A program made the position numbers and the translations under genes. This document shows positions 29,338 to 33,069 of a DNA stretch of 33,069 nt, one piece after another; positions within the stretch are counted from its first letter, which is position 1; each line of letters begins with the position of its first letter. The notes beneath the pieces were generated by a model that had not been told where the DNA came from, did no database searches, and saw only the letters and a list, made by a program, of their open reading frames with translations. This DNA is from a virus, in the IMG/VR virus record IMGVR_UViG_3300042896_000319, positions 1-33,069 of that record. One strand, written 5' to 3'.

Positions 29338-29594
29338 CACACGGTGATATTGATCCTGACTCAGCACATATGTCATTAGTGCTAACAATAGATGGACTTG
29401 GTAAGCGTTATGGAATGCTACCAAGTGCAATATTAGCACAAAGTAATACCTTTGATTTATATATTATGGATGCAGCAATGAGTTTTGAGAACTATCATCA
29501 TAAGAAATCAATGAACGATGGCACCGCCCCCGCTCCTGATTACTCGGAAGATGAAATGTTAGACATAATAAATAAAATAAAGGATAACAATTAA
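29041..29594 (+). CDS. Tail assembly chaperone, frameshifted long form (gpGT-like, 184 aa)
   Basis: A -1 shift at GGGAAAG joins the 98-residue short form to 86 residues read from 29334 (VTHGDIDPDSAHMSLVLTID, then GKRYGMLPSAILAQ, ending NKIKDNN). That frame is open from just before the slip site to TAA 29592-29594, although an internal ATG (29370) could also start it. The 'kRYGmlPsail' segment is characteristic of T domains that bind the tape measure. The stop overlaps the next ATG. Confidence 0.85.
29328..29334 (+). promoter_or_regulatory. Programmed -1 frameshift site GGGAAAG
   Basis: In the G frame the bases read G GGA AAG, the X XXY YYZ heptamer identical to the one known in lambda G/T. 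The -1 frame reads GGG AAA GTA onward into the T extension. The zero-frame stop TAA (29335-29337) directly follows. Confidence 0.9.
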
Positions 29595-29884
29595 TGTCAG
29601 TTGAACTACAAGTCCAGGATACAATAACATCAAGTATCAAAGCCATCATTACTAAGATGAAGGCATTGCCACAAGATGCATTTGTTGAATTCGTCAAGGA
29701 TACCCCAATTCGCAGTGGCAATGCCAGACGCAGCACCACATTAAGTGGCAATACTATTAAAGCTGAATATGCATATGCCAAGCGACTAGATCAGGGATAT
29801 AGTAAGCAAGCACCACAAGGTATGTCTGCCCCTACTGAAGCGTTTATAAAAAAGCGCATTACACAAATATTAGCAGGAAAATAA
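29594..29884 (+). CDS. HK97 gp10-like neck/tail completion protein (96 aa)
   Basis: Contains VEFVKDTPIRSGNARRSTTL, AEYAYAKRLDQGYSKQAPQG and MSAPTEAFIKKRI. The 'T.G.lr.....g......Y......G.s.qAP.Gm' pattern is typical of HK97-gp10_like proteins. Normally such genes lie near the head-tail joining genes, but here it lies between the chaperone extension and the tape measure gene. TAATG coupling with the GT frame. It ends 1 nt before the tape measure ATG. Confidence 0.7.
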   Translation: MSVELQVQDTITSSIKAIITKMKALPQDAFVEFVKDTPIRSGNARRSTTLSGNTIKAEYAYAKRLDQGYSKQAPQGMSAPTEAFIKKRITQILAGK

Positions 29885-29885
29885 C

Positions 29886-32459
29886 ATGGCAGATTTAACC
29901 TATACAGTTGATGTAAACACAACACCCGCGATTACCGGCCTAACTAAGCTTCAAGATAAGCTTGGTAAATTATCAGGACAATTTGGCTCAATGCAAACAG
30001 CATTAGCTGGATTGTTCCTGGGAGCTACCATTGGCAGTGCTATGAAATATGCCGATACAGTTTCTGATCTTTCAAAAGCTACCGGCATTGCTATAGAGAA
30101 TATTCTTGGATTGAATTCAGCAGTCGTTGCCAATGGCGGTGATAGTGATACTGCATCCAAGGGTCTATTAAAACTTGTTCAGAATATCGGTGATGCCAAT
30201 GCTGGTTCTGCTTCATTACAATATGCCTTTAGAGAAGTTGGAGTTAGTTTAAAAGATTTACGTTCATTATCCGAACAAGATATTCTTAAAAAGACGATAT
30301 CCGGCCTTGGACAGTTAGATGACGTAAGCAAACGAGTGGCATTGACCTCTACTTTACTCAGTAAAGGATTTAAAGGAGTAGACCTTAAGGGACTATCATC
30401 CGATTATGATGCTGCAACGATAGCAAGTTTGAAATATGCTGATAGTGTTAAAGCGGCCGGAGCTGTTCACGATAAATTAGATGCGGCATTGAATACATTT
30501 CAATTAAAATTATTGAGTTCAATGGCTCCATTGGCTGATTTTCTTGAGAAACTTAAACCCGAACAAATAGAACAGTTTATTGATGCTGTTATTAAAATTA
30601 GTGCTGCATTAGGTGGACTTATTGTTGTAACTAAAGTATTAAGCGCAGCAACGGCATTTGTTACTGGTCAATGGGCATTATTTGGATCAGGTGCAGCATT
30701 ACTTTCCTCAGGAATTACTCAAGTAGGGGCCAAACTAACAGCAATTGGTGGAGTTTTTAGATTTGTTGGTACAGCCGCGGCAGAAGCTTTTACTTTAATG
30801 AGAGGTGGATTCACTACAATATCCGGTGCTATATCTAGCTTACGATGGGGCTGGGCAGCATTCGCCGGCGCATTTTCAGAAACCGGTGGAATCATTGCTT
30901 CTATATTTGGGGGATTTGCTATAGGTGCTGGTGCTGTCATCGCTGGTCTAGCAAAAATAACTGCAGTTGTGATCGCAGTGGCCGCGGCCATGTATGCCTT
31001 AGCAACAGCTATTGATTTAGTATTTGATACTAAAATCATAGATAATTTTACCGGTGCTATAGGTAGAGCTTATCAGGCTACAAAAGAATTGATTGGATTA
31101 GGTGATAAGCCAATGGGGCCAATTGGTCACGGTGGTTATACTGAAGGTGATATCAAAAGAATGAAAGATTATTCTGCTGAGTTAGCCAAGCAGAAAGAGC
31201 ACGAAGCTGAACAAGTAGATGCATTCAAAAAGCGCCGTCAAGAATTAGAATTGATTTCAATATCATTTAAGAATTATACACGCGATTTAAATATTGCCAC
31301 TGCGCAAGAAGCAGCATTCGTTGGTATGAATGTTGATCAAGTAGAAATTATCAAGGCACAAACAGCAATCTTTGCTAAAGCGGCTGATGAAGTTAAAAAA
31401 CTTCAAGATGCTAAGAAAATGTTGACTAAAGAAGAGTCTGTATTATCAGCCACATATGATGCACAAATTGCCAAGATTAATGCTCTTGCCGATGCAGGAG
31501 CAGCAGAAGCCGGTGCAGCTATACAAAATCTACAAACCAGAAAGGCATTGGAAGCTGATCGTCTTCAAAATATTGAGAATATGACCAAGGCAATTGATGC
31601 ACAGATAGCTCGTCAACAAACATTAGGTGATGCAATTCGTTCTGCCAATGATAAAAAAGTTGATGTAGCATTTGAAGGTTCGCAAGCTACCAAGAATCCA
31701 TTGCAAAAACAAATGGCACAAATTCAAGAAGATGCTCGTAAGGGTGCGCTTGAAGCAGGTAGAACCTTTGCAGCCGGTTTCGAAGGTATGGATCTAAGTA
31801 TAGAGCAAGCAAAAGAATTAGCCGATGGATTAGATGCAATTGCCAAGAGTTACAAAGGTATTGCCGATGCACAAACAACTAATTTAGAAGCTTCAAGATC
31901 ATGGGAAGCCGGATGGAAGAATGCATCTGATGCTTATTTAGAAAATATGACTAATGCTGCTACTAAAGCAGGATCAATGTTTGGTGCTATAACAAATGGT
32001 ATGGATGCAGCAATTGATAAATTCGTCACTACTGGTAAATTCTCATTCAGCGATTTTGCCAGCTCAATCATTCAAGATATGATTAAAATTGAATTGAAGG
32101 CAGCAGCAAGTAAAATGTTGTCAGGAATTACATCGGGGATAGGTAGTTTTGTTGGTGGACTGCTTGGATTTGCTGATGGTGGTGATCCGCCCGTTGGTAA
32201 AGCAAGCATTGTCGGTGAACGTGGTCCTGAGTTATTCATTCCTAAAACTGCTGGAACTATCATTCCTAATAGTAAAATGGGTTCAGGCTCATCCACGGTG
32301 GCAGCATCAGCACCCGCTCCGGTAGTGAACAATACTTACATCACTAATAATATTTCAGCAGTTGATGCTAAATCAGTGGCACAGTTATTCGCTGAAAATA
32401 GAAAAACACTTCTTGGCACAGTTAGACTTGCCGAGAAAGAAATGCCGTACGGCAGATAA
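29886..32459 (+). CDS. Tape measure protein (857 aa)
   Basis: N-terminal helical segment (TPAITGLTKLQDKLGKLSGQ; SDLSKATGIAIENILGLNSA), hydrophobic stretches at about residues 240-375 (WGWAAFAGAFSETGGIIASI; AVVIAVAAAMYALATAIDLV), long coiled coils (about 420-640) and the C-terminal block SFSDFASSIIQDMIKIELKA then FADGGDPPVGKASIVGERGP followed by ELFIPKTAGTIIPN, the classic end of lambda-like tape measures. Sets tail length and helps DNA entry. By the usual 0.15 nm per residue the tail would be about 130 nm (estimate). Confidence 0.93.
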   Translation: MADLTYTVDVNTTPAITGLTKLQDKLGKLSGQFGSMQTALAGLFLGATIGSAMKYADTVSDLSKATGIAIENILGLNSAVVANGGDSDTASKGLLKLVQNIGDANAGSASLQYAFREVGVSLKDLRSLSEQDILKKTISGLGQLDDVSKRVALTSTLLSKGFKGVDLKGLSSDYDAATIASLKYADSVKAAGAVHDKLDAALNTFQLKLLSSMAPLADFLEKLKPEQIEQFIDAVIKISAALGGLIVVTKVLSAATAFVTGQWALFGSGAALLSSGITQVGAKLTAIGGVFRFVGTAAAEAFTLMRGGFTTISGAISSLRWGWAAFAGAFSETGGIIASIFGGFAIGAGAVIAGLAKITAVVIAVAAAMYALATAIDLVFDTKIIDNFTGAIGRAYQATKELIGLGDKPMGPIGHGGYTEGDIKRMKDYSAELAKQKEHEAEQVDAFKKRRQELELISISFKNYTRDLNIATAQEAAFVGMNVDQVEIIKAQTAIFAKAADEVKKLQDAKKMLTKEESVLSATYDAQIAKINALADAGAAEAGAAIQNLQTRKALEADRLQNIENMTKAIDAQIARQQTLGDAIRSANDKKVDVAFEGSQATKNPLQKQMAQIQEDARKGALEAGRTFAAGFEGMDLSIEQAKELADGLDAIAKSYKGIADAQTTNLEASRSWEAGWKNASDAYLENMTNAATKAGSMFGAITNGMDAAIDKFVTTGKFSFSDFASSIIQDMIKIELKAAASKMLSGITSGIGSFVGGLLGFADGGDPPVGKASIVGERGPELFIPKTAGTIIPNSKMGSGSSTVAASAPAPVVNNTYITNNISAVDAKSVAQLFAENRKTLLGTVRLAEKEMPYGR

Positions 32460-32467
32460 GGAATTAT

Positions 32468-33069
32468 ATGGCAGGTCTACAAACAATCATAGATAATTGC
32501 AACGGTCTTACTTTTGATCGTCGCAATGTAGTAGGTATACAATATACACGCAATGAAATACCGCGTGTATCGCAAACTCCAACTAAGAATCCCTGGAAGA
32601 TTAAGGTTGAAATGCCTAACTCATTTAGATATTCACAGGCAAGAGCAGTAATTGAAGCATTGGATCACTTGGATAGAACTACTCCCGAAGTAATTACATT
32701 CGCTAATAATCCTAACTTATCATGGATATATGCTTATCAAGGTTCAATGTCGCTTGCTCAACGTAATGCATTGACCATTGATTCATATGTAGGTAATATG
32801 CTTACGCTGACTAATTTGCCAGTGCTTAGTGCTACTCGTGTGCTATTCGAACCCAATGATTTGATACAGATCAGTGGTAGCCCATATCCCTTTACGGTTC
32901 GCAATCAAGTATTAAGAGGTAGTAATTCTACTATTACACTAGAAACAAGTAGACCAAACATTATTAGTCATAGCGTTGTTGGATATAATATTATCGTTGG
33001 TAATGCTTGTCAATTTAATGTGTTCTGTCCTAATATGCCTGTATATAAATTATCACCGGGTGGGCAACT
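32468..33069 (+). CDS. Distal tail protein, N-terminal part (continues at 3-212)
   Basis: Starts MAGLQTIIDNCNGLTFDRRN at ATG 32468 with AAGGA 7-8 nt upstream and runs off the window end; after circularisation it continues to TAA 210-212 (228 residues in all). Segments KNPWKIKVEMPNSFRYSQAR and YPFTVRNQVLRGSNSTITLE suggest a beta-rich structural protein. Position after the tape measure suggests a distal tail/gpM-like role; no motif proves it. Confidence 0.8.
   Translation, partial: MAGLQTIIDNCNGLTFDRRNVVGIQYTRNEIPRVSQTPTKNPWKIKVEMPNSFRYSQARAVIEALDHLDRTTPEVITFANNPNLSWIYAYQGSMSLAQRNALTIDSYVGNMLTLTNLPVLSATRVLFEPNDLIQISGSPYPFTVRNQVLRGSNSTITLETSRPNIISHSVVGYNIIVGNACQFNVFCPNMPVYKLSPGGQ
32943..33069. 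repeat. Terminal direct repeat (copy 2), circularisation overlap
   Basis: Identical to bases 1-127. It should be removed once to obtain the circular genome. Confidence 0.95.

Overview
The window looks like a complete, circular genome of a tailed phage with a long non-contractile tail (siphovirus type). Bases 1-127 recur exactly as 32943-33069, and one open reading frame runs unbroken across that join, so the unique genome is about 32,942 bp. The sequence is AT-rich with tightly packed genes, and the style resembles uncultured aquatic Caudoviricetes infecting a Gram-negative host. The host itself cannot be read from the sequence.

Layout on the circle. (1) 16.0-17.6 kb is a small control region. 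It holds four leftward genes (16255-17454), two strong sigma70 promoters (TTGACA-N17-TATAAT leftward at 16743-16715, TTGACT-N17-TATAAT rightward at 17470-17498), a structured mRNA leader, a candidate small RNA and a bidirectional terminator. (2) 17.6-20.4 kb holds small rightward genes of unknown function, several zinc-binding or homing-nuclease-like. (3) 20.4-25.2 kb is the packaging module: small terminase, large terminase and portal, with a nuclease-type gene at every junction (GIY-YIG, HNH and an HNH-associated type). (4) 25.4-29.9 kb is the head and tail-tube module: scaffold, major capsid, connector, terminator, major tail protein and a lambda-type G/GT chaperone pair with a GGGAAAG slip site. 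(5) 29.9-6.1 kb, through the join, is the tail: tape measure, distal tail proteins, a GNAT-fold protein and a 1581-residue gpJ-like tip protein. (6) 6.1-15.0 kb is an unusually large array of fibre and adhesin genes, including two copies of a [small adaptor + repetitive fibre] module, a beta-propeller-like protein and a BspA-type repeat adhesin. (7) 15.0-16.0 kb is a probable lysis region with holin-like membrane proteins, ending in a Dps/ferritin-type gene with its ferroxidase ligands intact.

Not recognised anywhere: DNA polymerase, primase, helicase, integrase, RNA polymerase or sigma factor, head protease, and endolysin. The phage must lean on the host for replication and early transcription, or its equivalents are too divergent to see.

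The most unusual content is regulatory. (a) The leader of the 17640 gene starts at a near-consensus promoter, folds into a 12-bp hairpin, then an H-type pseudoknot enclosed by a 10-bp stem that sequesters the Shine-Dalgarno sequence. (b) An ATAAATA motif, matching the T4 late promoter core, sits just upstream of genes on both strands, always in the gene's orientation. At four genes it lies 4-5 nt from the ATG with no Shine-Dalgarno, which suggests leaderless messages. (c) A candidate three-way-junction RNA lies between one such motif and the terminator. (d) Perfect hairpins separate the most highly expressed structural genes. (e) Four successive inverted repeats lie inside the 17640 coding region.
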